The translations under genes and the position numbers were made by a program. 64,000 nucleotides of DNA, from contig NZ_JAQTYM010000005.1 in NCBI RefSeq assembly GCF_028688295.1, forward strand, positions 1 to 64,000. Reading direction: 5' to 3'. The notes below the pieces were generated by a model. The model worked only from the letters and a program-made list of their open reading frames with translations, was not told the origin of the DNA and did no database searches. This stretch comes from Sulfuricurvum sp. GTDB lineage: Bacteria; Campylobacterota; Campylobacteria; Campylobacterales; Sulfurimonadaceae. Below, one piece after another: positions 1-10,892 of the stretch. Position 1 is the first letter of the stretch; every line of letters starts with the position of its first letter.

Positions 1-743
1 TCGTTTCCGGTCGTGGTGAGCTTCAAATCACGATTCTTGCAGAAAACATGCGTCGTGAAGGTTTCGAGTTCGGTATCGGACGTCCTGAAGTTATCGTAAA
101 AGAGATCGAAGGGGTCAAATGTGAACCATTCGAGCACTTGGTCGTTGACCTTCCGGCAGACAATGCAGGTACGATCATCGAGCGTCTCGGTCGTCGTAAA
201 GCGGAAATGAAAGCAATGGTACCGATGGGTGAGGGCTTTACTCGCGTAGAGTTCGAAATCCCTGCACGTGGTTTGATCGGTTTCCGTGGTCAGTTCTTGA
301 CCGATACCAAAGGTGAGGGTGTAATGAATCACTCATTCTTGGAATTCCGTCCTTACACAGGAAATGTTGAGAGCCGTCAATACGGAGCGTTGATCTCTAT
401 GGAAGACGGTGTTGCGTTAGCGTACTCATTGTTCAACCTTCAAGATCGCGGTGTCCTTTTCACAGCGCCTCAAACAAAAGTGTACAAAGGGATGATCATC
501 GGTGAGCACAGTCGTTCAAACGACCTTGACGTTAACCCGATCAAAGGTAAAGCACAATCAAACGTCCGTTCTTCTGGAGCTGATGAAGCGATTAAACTCG
601 TTCCACCACGTGATATGAACCTTGAGCGTGCATTAGAGTGGATCGAAGACGATGAACTTCTTGAAGTTACTCCTCTTACTATCCGTATCCGTAAACGTTG
701 GTTAGATCCTAGTGATCGTAAACGTTACGGCGCTAAAAAGTAA
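1..743 (+). CDS. typA: GTP-binding protein TypA/BipA, C-terminal part (5' truncated by window)
   Basis: Open from the window edge; translation contains [25 protein letters not shown] and [15 protein letters not shown]-type C-terminus typical of TypA/BipA. Confidence 0.95.
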   Translation, partial: VSGRGELQITILAENMRREGFEFGIGRPEVIVKEIEGVKCEPFEHLVVDLPADNAGTIIERLGRRKAEMKAMVPMGEGFTRVEFEIPARGLIGFRGQFLTDTKGEGVMNHSFLEFRPYTGNVESRQYGALISMEDGVALAYSLFNLQDRGVLFTAPQTKVYKGMIIGEHSRSNDLDVNPIKGKAQSNVRSSGADEAIKLVPPRDMNLERALEWIEDDELLEVTPLTIRIRKRWLDPSDRKRYGAKK

Positions 744-760
744 GTTAAGCGCGTAAGCGC

Positions 761-1981
761 TTACTTCCCCATCTCTTTCCCCGCAATCATTCCACTAGCC
801 CACGCAAAGTTAAAATTATAACCTCCACGTTTCCCCACAATATCGAGAACTTCACCCGAAAAATAAAGCCCTTCTATAATCTTTGATTCCATCGTTTTAT
901 TATTGACTTGTGCCGTAGAGACACCGCCTCCGCTCACTTCAGCATGTTTAAACCCGTGGGTATCGATCACGTCAAATTTCCATTCACCGATCAAATGGGC
1001 GATTTTTTTGATCTCTTTTGGATTTAGAGTGGATACGGTTGTGGAGAGTGCAACTACGGCATCTTCGAGGAGATAGGTGATGATTTTGGCGGGGAGTAGA
1101 CCGCAGAGGGCGGTGTGGACGTCGTGTTTAGGGACGGAAGCAAATAGTTTTTCGATGACACTCACAAGGCTCGCTCGATCATAGCGGGGGAGGAGATTGA
1201 GAGCTATACTAACGCGTTGTTTGTGTAGCAGAGCATTAGAAGCGCGTTGGCTGATGTCGAGGATGGCTAGCCCCGAAATACCGTACGCGGCAAATAGGAT
1301 ATCTCCTGTTACTTTTGTGTTACTTTTGTTATCGATGAATAGGGTGACTTCTGCGGTCGTTTTAACCCCTGCCATTTTGTGGTGGTTTTTGGAGTTTAGA
1401 TGGAGCTGTACGAGGCTGGGGTAGGTAGGGAGTATCTCATGTCCGAATGCACGGGCAAAGGTGTATCCATCTGCCGTTGCACCCAGTTGTGGAGCCGCTT
1501 CACTTCCCGTGGCGATTAAAACATTGTTATAGCTTTGTTTGCCCTGATCGGTTTGGACGGTGAAATGGGAGTCTTGTTTTGTTAGGGCAGTAACTTTAGT
1601 ATCGGTGATGATTTTTACCCCTGCTTCACTCACGGCACTTTTGAGGGCGATGAGTACCGATTTGGCTTCATTCGAGAGGGGATAGCATCTGCCGTCGTCT
1701 TTTATGTCGAGTAATAGTCCGATAGAGTGACAGAACTTTTCAAAATAGTGAAAATTGAGCTGTTTAAGTGCATAGGTGACAAACTGCGGATCAGCTCCTG
1801 CATAATCCTCGTACGTGGCGGTGGTGTTAATGATGTTACATCGCCCGTTCCCCGAAGCGAGTATCTTTTTCCCCACACTGTTGTTATGCTCGTAAATGGT
1901 GACATTAGCACCTGTGCGTGCGGCGAAGAGGGCCGCCATAAGTCCACTCGCACCGCCGCCGATAATTGCTATTTTATTCAT
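761..1981 (-). CDS. HI0933/BaiN-like NAD(P)/FAD-dependent oxidoreductase
   Basis: N-terminal IAIIGGGASGLMAALFAA Rossmann motif, GKKILASGNGRCNI, C-terminal GEVLDIVGKRGGYNFNFAWASG. Confidence 0.92.
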   Translation of the reverse strand: MNKIAIIGGGASGLMAALFAARTGANVTIYEHNNSVGKKILASGNGRCNIINTTATYEDYAGADPQFVTYALKQLNFHYFEKFCHSIGLLLDIKDDGRCYPLSNEAKSVLIALKSAVSEAGVKIITDTKVTALTKQDSHFTVQTDQGKQSYNNVLIATGSEAAPQLGATADGYTFARAFGHEILPTYPSLVQLHLNSKNHHKMAGVKTTAEVTLFIDNKSNTKVTGDILFAAYGISGLAILDISQRASNALLHKQRVSIALNLLPRYDRASLVSVIEKLFASVPKHDVHTALCGLLPAKIITYLLEDAVVALSTTVSTLNPKEIKKIAHLIGEWKFDVIDTHGFKHAEVSGGGVSTAQVNNKTMESKIIEGLYFSGEVLDIVGKRGGYNFNFAWASGMIAGKEMGK

Positions 1982-3075
1982 ACACGTCCATATAACTCGT
2001 TATACAGCTCCATCGCATACCGATCCGACATACTGGCGATATAGTCACTGATAACACGGTGAGGATTACGCCGCTCACACTGTTCGAGGTAGTAACGCGG
2101 TAACATCTTCGGCTCTTCCATCAGAGCATTAAACAACCCAATAATCGCCTGTTTTCCGGCAAACATTTTACGCATGATGTGTTTGTGTTGGTAGAGTTCT
2201 TGGTATAACAGTTTTTTGAGTTTTTTGATTTGTGTCTCAAGGTCAGGTTCGAATCCGATCACTATCGGCTCATGAGCTGGAATAACAGAGGCTAACACGT
2301 TGGTATTGTCGATTTTACCACGGGAGTGCTCCAAGAGCGAATAGACGAGATGATTTATGAGATGGGAGCTAAAACGGTAGCGGAACATCTCATCCTCATC
2401 TTCGTGAATCCCCTCGTCATATACTTTTTGCAAAATTATTTGGATCAGCTCAGAGGATTTCAGGGTTTCAAAACTAATCAGCCCTGAGGCTACGCCATCA
2501 TCGATATCGTGGCTGATGTAGGCGATTTCATCGGCACGATCAACGATCATCGCTTCGATGCTGGGGTGGGTATCGAGGGCAAATGCCTCTCGAATCTCAT
2601 CGGGTAAAAACACTTTGTTATATGGATACGAGTGTTTTAGTATCCCCTCTAGCGTAGCGTAAGTGAGATTGAGTCCTAAAAAGGCTTTATAGCGCTGTTC
2701 GAGTTTGGTGACGACGCGAAAGCTTTGAAAATTGTGCTCAAAGCCGCTAGTAAATCCCCGCTCTTTTAAGCACTCATCAAGGGTGTCTCCGCCAATGTGC
2801 CCGAATGGGGTATGCCCCAAATCGTGAGAGAGGGCGATAGACTCGGCGAGTGATTCTTCGAGTCCTAAATGTGAAGAAATAGAGCGGGCGATTTGGCTCA
2901 CTTCGATGCTGTGGGTGAGTCGGGTACGGAAAAAATCTCCCTGGGAGTTTAAAAATACTTGTGTTTTGTATTCGAGACGGCGAAAACTCCCTGAATGAAT
3001 AATACGGTCACGGTCACGGGCATAGGGGGAGCGAAAATCATCGCTGATGGGATAAAAACGTTGATTTGGGAGCAC
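1978..3075 (-). CDS. dgt: dGTP triphosphohydrolase-like HD protein
   Basis: YARDRDRIIHSGSFRRLEYKTQVF, RLTHSIEVSQIAR, SHDLGHTPFGHIG (HD motif). Confidence 0.9.
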   Translation of the reverse strand: MLPNQRFYPISDDFRSPYARDRDRIIHSGSFRRLEYKTQVFLNSQGDFFRTRLTHSIEVSQIARSISSHLGLEESLAESIALSHDLGHTPFGHIGGDTLDECLKERGFTSGFEHNFQSFRVVTKLEQRYKAFLGLNLTYATLEGILKHSYPYNKVFLPDEIREAFALDTHPSIEAMIVDRADEIAYISHDIDDGVASGLISFETLKSSELIQIILQKVYDEGIHEDEDEMFRYRFSSHLINHLVYSLLEHSRGKIDNTNVLASVIPAHEPIVIGFEPDLETQIKKLKKLLYQELYQHKHIMRKMFAGKQAIIGLFNALMEEPKMLPRYYLEQCERRNPHRVISDYIASMSDRYAMELYNELYGRV

Positions 3076-3329
3076 ATGAACCCTTTTGTATAGTGTAATG
3101 CAATTATATCCATCTAAAGATGATTCAAAAATAATACTCTTTACACAAAATTAACACTTCTTTTCTACAATGGTGACTCGATTCTCCTTCGATAGTTTGA
3201 CCGCAACACTCCTCCTTCGTGTTTCGGTTACCTATAATCTTTAATTATCTCAAAAAACTTTTGATAATCCACCGACTTTTTTTGTAAAACAAGATATAAT
3301 TTATCATCACGCGTCTAAGGTTTATAGAT

Positions 3330-3761
3330 ATGGATAATAAAAATCAGATAAGGTCATCATTGATTTCTGATAGTGCTCGAGACAGCGCACGGGAATATCA
3401 GCATCATAATCTCCAAGCACGTCGCCAAATGGAAAATGATTTTTTTCAGAAATCACTTGATTATCGTGATTTTGTCTTTTCACCGGAGGGGTATGAGGGG
3501 CTTGTCTTAGCCCTTTATATTGCAACTATCCCGTATTTGATGGGCTTACTGTTTTTATTTTTATTTGTTGCCGAAGCAAGTTATGAGTACTTTTTACAGT
3601 TTAATTTAGCCTCTTTCTTTGTAATTTGGGCGATTGGGTATGAGGTGTGTGCCGCCTTGATTTTGATTGGTATTTTTCTCTCATGGCTCAACCACATTAA
3701 CGGTCGATGGAAGAAAGAACAAGCACGTAAAAAACCGCAGAAGAGTAAATATAGCTATTAA
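3330..3761 (+). CDS. hypothetical membrane protein
   Basis: 143-aa ORF with hydrophobic segments; TATAAT-like box ~40 nt upstream and AAGG before ATG. Confidence 0.6.
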   Translation: MDNKNQIRSSLISDSARDSAREYQHHNLQARRQMENDFFQKSLDYRDFVFSPEGYEGLVLALYIATIPYLMGLLFLFLFVAEASYEYFLQFNLASFFVIWAIGYEVCAALILIGIFLSWLNHINGRWKKEQARKKPQKSKYSY

Positions 3762-3805
3762 GGCTAATCCTAAGCTCATTTTGTTATAATTTCACGCTTC
3801 AATTA

Positions 3806-3893
3806 GGACATCTGGCCGAGTGGTCGAAGGCGCACGCCTGGAACGCGTGTATAGGGAAACCTATCTAGGGTTCGAACCCCTAGGTGTCCGCCA
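3806..3893 (+). tRNA. tRNA-Ser (anticodon GGA)
   Basis: Cloverleaf with long variable arm, loop CTGGAAC, GGTTCGAACCCC T-arm, encoded CCA. Confidence 0.97.
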
Positions 3894-3950
3894 TACAAAT
3901 CCCCTATATACTGTACTTTCAGCGACTTAAAAACTATGAACGGTGAATCT

Positions 3951-6062
3951 ATGAAACCACTTTTATCCCTTATCGCAGCCGTTTCTTTGTTGGGTGCCAA
4001 TGAGTATAAAATTGATTTGATGGATGATGTTTTTGGGCTTGATTTGTATGATTTGCAACAAATGAAAGTCCATTCTGCTTCTAAATCGGAACAAAGCTTG
4101 AATTTTACCCCCGCTAAAATGATCGTTATTTCTAAAGAACAAATAGAAGATCGCGGATATCGCGGATTGGATGAGCTTTTAAATGATCTGCCTGGAATTC
4201 AGGTGATGCGTTATGCTGATAGCGGGATTTTGAATCAGATCGGGATTCGCGGGGTGATGGGGACCAACTATTTTAAAGTTCTTCAAGACGGGATAGAGAT
4301 TGATCAGAGTGATGGAGAGATACTAAGCCATTCGATGCAATACCCGCTATTTGGGATTGAACGGGTTGAAGTCCTTTATGGTGCAGCATCGGTGGTGTAT
4401 GGTGCGGATGCACTCAGCGGTGTTATTAATCTCATCAGCACTCAAGTTCCGAACGATGAGATCGGAATCTCCGGAGGAAAAAATGGGTATCGATACGCTT
4501 ATGGGATAAAATCGATTGCCTTGGGAGAGGGGCGATTGAATCTGAAAGCGCATTATCATAATGATCAAGATTATGATCTCGAAAAAGAGTACCCTCAGGA
4601 TTTTATTGTATCCAGTCGAAATAAAGAGTTCGATTTTCAGCCTCATATTTCCAAATCAATCAGCGCACGGTATCAAAATGGCGGTTTTGATATGGGTGCA
4701 AACTACCGGTACTCCTCAGAATCGACCCTAATTGCGATGAATCAGGGGAACTCTACTAGTAATATATTTGATAATGACTCGAATCTCAATACGGAACTAA
4801 TGGGATATTATGGTCGCTATAGTAGTAAAATATTCGAAGATATCCATTCTACGACGACACTCAGTTACGATTCGACAGAGCTTTTGATTGATAGCTATTT
4901 TATCAACAAATATACCGCTTACAAACCCGGATACAAATACTCGAAATCAGAGCGTTATGCTCTAGAGGAGACCTTAAACACCAAGGTAGAAAATCACGAT
5001 CTCCTTTTGGGATTTTCACACGAGTGGTTTGAATCAACGCCGATGACGATGGATTTACCATCACCTAGTTTATCGGAAAATATTTATTATGCGGGGACGA
5101 ATGAGACAATAGTGGCCCCTATTTTTACTATTCGATGGCGCAATAGTGCGATGTATCTTCAAGATCAAATTGCTCTGAATGAGAATCTTCAGCTCTCTCT
5201 CGCTGGTCGGTACGATCAAAGTACGGAATATGGGTCTACGTTTAACCCACGGGTTGCCCTTATCCACTCTAATGATGCTATGACGCATAAGCTGATCTAT
5301 TCGCAAGCTTATCTAGCCCCCTCAAATTATCAAAAATATAAAATGTATGGAAGTCCGTTAGAAGCCAATACATTAGGGGATGGAAATACCTACCAAACGC
5401 CACGTTTTAGAGTTGCAAATCCTGACCTAAAACCAGAAAAAAGTAAAAATATTGAATATGATATGGATTGGTTTTTAACCCAAAATGATCAGTTGAGCTT
5501 TTCGATCTACTACTCTAGGATCAAAGATATTATCTCGAATGAAGAATTTTTACCTGAGAAAGCGAACTTTATCCCCGATACGACGATTATCGAAACGGTT
5601 GGGGCGGATAACTCTACGCAAGCGGTTGTGTACGGTGGAGATATCTCGTATCAGGGGAAGTCGTTTTTTTCGGGGTACGATCTGAGTTACTGGAGTAATT
5701 ATAGTTATATCGATGGGAAGATCAAATACACGTACGATTATGCAATACCTTATAGTGCATCACATGTGTTAAAAGGGGGTGGGACATTGCGTTATGGAGA
5801 TTGGCGAGTTTCTCCATCATTTCGATGGGTAAGCCCGATTATGGCGGCACCGTATGATAATGGGATTTTAGCGAGACTAAACGGTCATTTTGTGACGAAT
5901 CTTTTTGGCAGTTATGCGTTTGATAAACATACAAAAATTTCGCTAAAAGTGGATAACCTTTTTGATGAGCATTATTATGGGGTGCGTTATAATAGCAGCA
6001 GTAAATACCAATCTCCACAAGATACACGTATGTTTTCAATTGCGTTTAGTATGAGTATCTAA
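3951..6062 (+). CDS. TonB-dependent outer-membrane receptor
   Basis: Plug domain (TPAKMIVISKEQIEDRGYRGLDELLNDLPGIQ...GVRGxx, VEVLYGAASVVYGADALSGVINLI) and beta-barrel C-terminus; ORF opens at 3936, start at 3951 also possible. Confidence 0.93.
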   Translation: MKPLLSLIAAVSLLGANEYKIDLMDDVFGLDLYDLQQMKVHSASKSEQSLNFTPAKMIVISKEQIEDRGYRGLDELLNDLPGIQVMRYADSGILNQIGIRGVMGTNYFKVLQDGIEIDQSDGEILSHSMQYPLFGIERVEVLYGAASVVYGADALSGVINLISTQVPNDEIGISGGKNGYRYAYGIKSIALGEGRLNLKAHYHNDQDYDLEKEYPQDFIVSSRNKEFDFQPHISKSISARYQNGGFDMGANYRYSSESTLIAMNQGNSTSNIFDNDSNLNTELMGYYGRYSSKIFEDIHSTTTLSYDSTELLIDSYFINKYTAYKPGYKYSKSERYALEETLNTKVENHDLLLGFSHEWFESTPMTMDLPSPSLSENIYYAGTNETIVAPIFTIRWRNSAMYLQDQIALNENLQLSLAGRYDQSTEYGSTFNPRVALIHSNDAMTHKLIYSQAYLAPSNYQKYKMYGSPLEANTLGDGNTYQTPRFRVANPDLKPEKSKNIEYDMDWFLTQNDQLSFSIYYSRIKDIISNEEFLPEKANFIPDTTIIETVGADNSTQAVVYGGDISYQGKSFFSGYDLSYWSNYSYIDGKIKYTYDYAIPYSASHVLKGGGTLRYGDWRVSPSFRWVSPIMAAPYDNGILARLNGHFVTNLFGSYAFDKHTKISLKVDNLFDEHYYGVRYNSSSKYQSPQDTRMFSIAFSMSI

Positions 6063-6082
6063 TATCAGTGAGTATGTAGGAC

Positions 6083-7627
6083 ATGATGAAAATTATTAGT
6101 TTCTTTTTTTTGGTGTTTTTTGTCAGCTTGTTAAACGCAAAAGAGGTGAACAGCGATCAGGTAAAAGCGGCGTATGTTTACAATTTTTTAAAGCATACGA
6201 CGTGGCCAAATGAATCAAATTTTTACCAATATCATCTCCTCGTAGCGTCTCAAAATGAAAATCTAAAAAATATGTTTTTAATGCTCTCATCGCGTAAACT
6301 CCTCAACGATAAAAGAATCAAAGTGACGTTTTATGATGGCAGAGTGTTGCCGAAAAATATTCAAGCGGTCTATGTTGATGAACAAAACAGTGCGTTATAT
6401 GAGAAGTTTTTCAATACGTATGAATCTGATGCAGTATTGCTCATTAGTGATGGATATAAAGAGAAACAAAAGGTGATGATCAATCTGTTTCAGCGTGAGC
6501 AAATGGTCACATTTGAAATTAATAAAGCCAATATTCTCAACCGTTCGTTAAAGATTTCCCCCGATTTAGTACTTTTGGGCGGCAGTGAGATCGACGTTGC
6601 AAAGCTTTATAAAAGTTCACAGTATGAGCTTAAAGAACAAAAAGAGACGATTGGCGAATTAAATAAAAAAATTAAAGAGAGAAATGGCGAGCTTGCTGAA
6701 AAGATGGCTGCCCTTGAAAAACAAAAAGCCGCACTCCAAGAGCAGCAAAGCAAGATTGAAATACAAAGCGCGATGATTGCAAAACAGCTGCAATCGATTA
6801 ATGAGCAAAAAAATACGATTAGTGCGCAAGAACGTGAATTACAGACGATTTATAACAATATCGACCTACAAAAAGAGAGACTTTTGGTCGAAGAAAAAAA
6901 TATCAAAGAGAAAGAGAAAGAGCTAGAGTATCTCCTAAAATCGTATCAAGAAAAGCAGCAAGAGATAACGGATGCGAATAACGAATTAAAGGCACTAAAC
7001 GCAGAGATTGCAACACAAAATGAAAATTTGGTTCAGAAAGAGGGGATTATTTCGACACAACGCGGAGCAATTGGTATCTTACTGATTCTTTTTGGGATTA
7101 TTGTTTTACTCATTCTTTATGTCTTTAAACAAAACAAACTGCTTAATGCCCTTTCGCAAACCGATCCGCTGACCGGTTTGTTTAACCGAAGAGCATTGAT
7201 GGAGACGATGCAAGCGGAGATCCAAAAATACCATCGATACGAAACGCCATTCTCCATCCTCTTTATCGACGTCGACCACTTCAAGATGATTAACGACAGT
7301 TATGGGCATGATAAAGGAGACCGTGTCTTAAAAATCATCGCCTCTTTAATGAATCAACAGACGCGAGACACTGATATCTGTGTACGATGGGGGGGTGAAG
7401 AGTTTATGATTCTTGCGACCAATACCCCTCTCGAAGACGCAGTAACGCTTGCTGAGAACTTTAGATCGACTATTGAAGGGTATGATTTTCATCTGGGAAG
7501 AAAAGTAACGGTGAGTATTGGACTTTCTACGATGAAAAAAGCTCAAGACAAAGATGCCCTGATCAAGACGGCGGATAATGCCCTCTACATTGCCAAAGAG
7601 AGCGGAAGAAATACGATTCAGTATTAA
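6083..7627 (+). CDS. YfiR/DUF4154-like periplasmic domain + long coiled coil + TM + GGDEF diguanylate cyclase
   Basis: QVKAAYVYNFLKHTTWPN and EINKANILNRSLKISPDLVLLG (YfiR-like), charged heptad region, TM GILLILFGIIVLLILYVF, DPLTGLFNRRAL...RWGGEEF. Confidence 0.88.
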   Translation: MMKIISFFFLVFFVSLLNAKEVNSDQVKAAYVYNFLKHTTWPNESNFYQYHLLVASQNENLKNMFLMLSSRKLLNDKRIKVTFYDGRVLPKNIQAVYVDEQNSALYEKFFNTYESDAVLLISDGYKEKQKVMINLFQREQMVTFEINKANILNRSLKISPDLVLLGGSEIDVAKLYKSSQYELKEQKETIGELNKKIKERNGELAEKMAALEKQKAALQEQQSKIEIQSAMIAKQLQSINEQKNTISAQERELQTIYNNIDLQKERLLVEEKNIKEKEKELEYLLKSYQEKQQEITDANNELKALNAEIATQNENLVQKEGIISTQRGAIGILLILFGIIVLLILYVFKQNKLLNALSQTDPLTGLFNRRALMETMQAEIQKYHRYETPFSILFIDVDHFKMINDSYGHDKGDRVLKIIASLMNQQTRDTDICVRWGGEEFMILATNTPLEDAVTLAENFRSTIEGYDFHLGRKVTVSIGLSTMKKAQDKDALIKTADNALYIAKESGRNTIQY

Positions 7628-7639
7628 TGTGTGAAGGTG

Positions 7640-8926
7640 TTAGAGTGTTAATGCTGCTGTAATACTAAACGCTCCTATTGAGATCAGATAATAGATCGCT
7701 ACGATTCGAAAGAGGGCAAATTTTCCTAGAAAGAGCACAAGTGCCGCTTTGGCTACGCTGTTACTGATAATAGCGATAAGAATCGCATTATGAGCTGTTA
7801 TGGGGTTTAAACCATTTTTCGCGTGTGAGGAGAGGGATAGGATGATGGCATCGACATCGGCAATCCCTGAGACGAGTGCGACTGCATAAACCCCCATATC
7901 CCCAATGTAGCGATTGGAGAGTTCGATCAGTGCAAGGGTAGCTCCAAATACCAATCCCATGAGAAGTGCTTCTTTTAGATCGAAGGGATTTTTGAATTCG
8001 ATGTTTTGGGGGATGTTTTCTCGTTTACTGGTGAAATAGAGGTAACCGATGTAGAGGTAGCCGGTAATTGAGCCGACGATGATGGGGAGAATAAACATTT
8101 TTGTCAAAGTGGGATTAATAACCGACATCTCGATACCGGCCCGAATGAGCATCATCGACGAGGCCAGAGTGATCCCTAAAGCGAGATTTTTGGCTAAAAA
8201 ACCGTTTTCATGAACACGGCGAGCCATGCTCATCGCCACCGCCGTCGAAGAGACCAAACCGCCAAAAAGTCCTGCAACGCCGATACCGTGGGTTGAGCCT
8301 AAAATACGGATGGCGATATAGCCAAAAAAGGATATGCCCGCCACCAAAACCACCATAATCCAGATGCGATAGAGGTTGATAAGTCCCATCGGATCGATAG
8401 CGCGATCGGGTAAAATCGGGAGGATCACAAAGGTCATAATCATGAACAATATCGCGGCGCTGAGATCTTTTTTGGTAATGGTTTGCTCGTATTCTTGGAC
8501 CGATTCTTTGATGTTGAGGATAAAGAGGACGATGATAGTCGTAAATACGGCAAATATTGGAGGTGTAGCGGTCAAAATACCCCCTATAACAAACGTAACC
8601 AGGGCGGCAAATTCAGTTGTTGCCCCCTTTTCGCTGACTGAGAGGCTGTTGATGATGTATGCCGCAATCAGCAAACTGCCCATTACGACTGTTGCAATCA
8701 AGAAAAAGTAGGGGAAAAAAGTACTGAACCATGCAGAGAGAAACCCAAACAAAGAGATCATCGAAAAAGTTCTAGCCCCTCCAAAATCTCGGGTTTTATT
8801 GGAATAAATAATGTGCATTTCACGTTGCAACCCGATTAAAAAGCCCAAAACAAGTGAAAGAATAGTATTTTGAATAAAGAGTGGTTCCATCTCATCATCC
8901 TTTTCATGAACTTTTACATGATACAA
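7640..8926 (-). CDS. MgtC/SapB + DUF4010 family membrane protein
   Basis: LVLGFLIGLQRE N-terminus, multi-TM, C-terminal SGIADVDAIILSLS region. Confidence 0.85.
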   Translation of the reverse strand: MYHVKVHEKDDEMEPLFIQNTILSLVLGFLIGLQREMHIIYSNKTRDFGGARTFSMISLFGFLSAWFSTFFPYFFLIATVVMGSLLIAAYIINSLSVSEKGATTEFAALVTFVIGGILTATPPIFAVFTTIIVLFILNIKESVQEYEQTITKKDLSAAILFMIMTFVILPILPDRAIDPMGLINLYRIWIMVVLVAGISFFGYIAIRILGSTHGIGVAGLFGGLVSSTAVAMSMARRVHENGFLAKNLALGITLASSMMLIRAGIEMSVINPTLTKMFILPIIVGSITGYLYIGYLYFTSKRENIPQNIEFKNPFDLKEALLMGLVFGATLALIELSNRYIGDMGVYAVALVSGIADVDAIILSLSSHAKNGLNPITAHNAILIAIISNSVAKAALVLFLGKFALFRIVAIYYLISIGAFSITAALTL

Positions 8927-8961
8927 TGGAAATCATAAAATCTTAACGATGAGGTGCATTT

Positions 8962-9648
8962 ATGCGAAAAATTACACTGGTCACGGCGCTATTCTTGCCA
9001 TTATGGGTGCATGCGACGATGAACATCACGACAAACGAGCAGGTTTCACAATCGTTGAAACCGGATGTGTTGCAAGGGAGTCTCAGTTTTGAAGAGCAAA
9101 GCAAAAACTCCACGACGATAAAAGAGCACCTCAATCTAATAGTTGCGGCAGTAAAAGGGTTCGATCCTAAGGGAGAATTTTGTCAAGGGGGCGGCTATCA
9201 CCTCTCGCCGCGCTATAGCTATAAAGATCAAAAACAAGAGTTCATCGGCTATAGCGGTAATTTAAATTTCGGATGCGAATTTAAAGCGATCGAGGAGTAC
9301 AACACCCTCATAGCTAAAATCGATAAGGTGAGTGCTCCGAGTGTTCGAAAATCGGAGGGGGCATTATCATGGGGGGTGAGTGAGAAAACCCAAAAAATGG
9401 TGAAACAATCATTGCGTGTGGAGTTGTTACGCAGTGCGAAAGCTCAAGCGGAGGCTTTTTCCAAAGAGACGGCACTGGAGTGTGCCGTGGAATCGGTCAA
9501 CTTCGGCGGCATAGCACAACCGCACCCCGTTATGATGAAGGCGATGATGATGGCCGATTCGGTTGGTACCGAGAGCCCGATTCAGCGAGATGAAGAGTCC
9601 TCACTGGATGCAACGGTGAGCTATATCTGCTCGAAGCGCGTACCGTGA
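8962..9648 (+). CDS. SIMPL/DUF541-domain periplasmic protein
   Basis: Signal peptide; domain pattern ending RSAKAQAEAFSKETALECAVESVNFGG. Confidence 0.7.
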   Translation: MRKITLVTALFLPLWVHATMNITTNEQVSQSLKPDVLQGSLSFEEQSKNSTTIKEHLNLIVAAVKGFDPKGEFCQGGGYHLSPRYSYKDQKQEFIGYSGNLNFGCEFKAIEEYNTLIAKIDKVSAPSVRKSEGALSWGVSEKTQKMVKQSLRVELLRSAKAQAEAFSKETALECAVESVNFGGIAQPHPVMMKAMMMADSVGTESPIQRDEESSLDATVSYICSKRVP

Positions 9649-10892
9649 ACTAGGGTGTAACGATAAAGCTTGAGAGCCTTAATCAGGTTTATGAGTAAGA
9701 GTGTGAACATTGCCCCTCCTGATAGGGCTCCAAGCTGTAATAGCGGAGGATAAAATACTCCTGACAATATCAGAACTGAGGTTATGGCAAAAAGCCAAAA
9801 TACCCCTTTGACACGCTGGGTCGGGATAATATTCGACATAATCGGTGCGTCCATAAAGCCTGCGGAATTGAGATGAAACCACACCAAAAAAGGGACGATT
9901 TTCCCCATCATTGCTAGAATGATTGCTAATGCGAAGAGGGCAAACGCGATCAGTGCAAAACTCAGAAGCGATGCGTTAAGGGTGATATTAAAGAGCGCGT
10001 AGGTGAGGATAGATAGGGTGAGAAGAACCATCCCTGAAGCCCATAACCAAATGCTCACATCGCTAACACGACGTTTGCGCTCTTTTAACCGTTTCACCGT
10101 TGTAGCAACAAAACCGACCAATAACGCCCCAATAACCAGATCAAACACCCAAACAAACGGCCATGCGATGATAAGCCAAATAAGCTTTAGTATCAAGGTG
10201 ACAGCGATCACTTTAAACGCATTTCGCTTGCACCAAGAGCTATACGACGCGGTGACGTAAAACATCTCAACAACCTGAAACGCTACAGCGATAATCAATG
10301 CCGCGACCCATCCGATAAGACCGAGCGAATAGTGGGCATTTCGGAGTGCATCGTGAGCAGCACTAAAGCTCTCATTGGCATATTCACTCGCCATGACGAT
10401 CCCTAAAATCGCAGTGAGGGAGAGGGCGATGAGGGCGAGACGCATTCCACGGAGGGTATCATGAGTCACTCCCCCAAAGAGAAGGGGTAGGATGAGGTTG
10501 GCACTATGGAGGATCGAAGCCCCTAGCGCGATCGACGCAATCACAAAAAGGATCGGCTGAGTGTAGATAAATGCACCGCTCAAAGAGAGGATACCGATCA
10601 CCAAAAAGAGGTGAATCAAAAAGGCATTTCCTAACGGTGCGGGGATAGGGCGTCCTCCCAAAACACTCTGCATTTGAAACAGCGCACCGATCATGCTCAT
10701 CGTAATGACCCCTAAAAACATCAGATGTATGGCTGCGAGTGAAAGGGGGTGGTTTGGGGTTAAGACGGCGATAGGATCAAGAAATAAGATCATGCAAAGC
10801 GCTAAACCAAAGAGGGGAACGGTGAGAAAAAAGCGGATGACTACCGAAAGGGGAGGCGCTTGATCGAGGGAGAGGCCGTTATACATACTCAT
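9621..10892 (-). CDS. multi-TM membrane protein, possibly NnrS-like
   Basis: ~12 hydrophobic segments; start MSMYNGLSLDQ at 10892 overlaps the upstream gene; family name is tentative. Confidence 0.6.
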   Translation of the reverse strand: MSMYNGLSLDQAPPLSVVIRFFLTVPLFGLALCMILFLDPIAVLTPNHPLSLAAIHLMFLGVITMSMIGALFQMQSVLGGRPIPAPLGNAFLIHLFLVIGILSLSGAFIYTQPILFVIASIALGASILHSANLILPLLFGGVTHDTLRGMRLALIALSLTAILGIVMASEYANESFSAAHDALRNAHYSLGLIGWVAALIIAVAFQVVEMFYVTASYSSWCKRNAFKVIAVTLILKLIWLIIAWPFVWVFDLVIGALLVGFVATTVKRLKERKRRVSDVSIWLWASGMVLLTLSILTYALFNITLNASLLSFALIAFALFALAIILAMMGKIVPFLVWFHLNSAGFMDAPIMSNIIPTQRVKGVFWLFAITSVLILSGVFYPPLLQLGALSGGAMFTLLLINLIKALKLYRYTLVHGTRFEQI

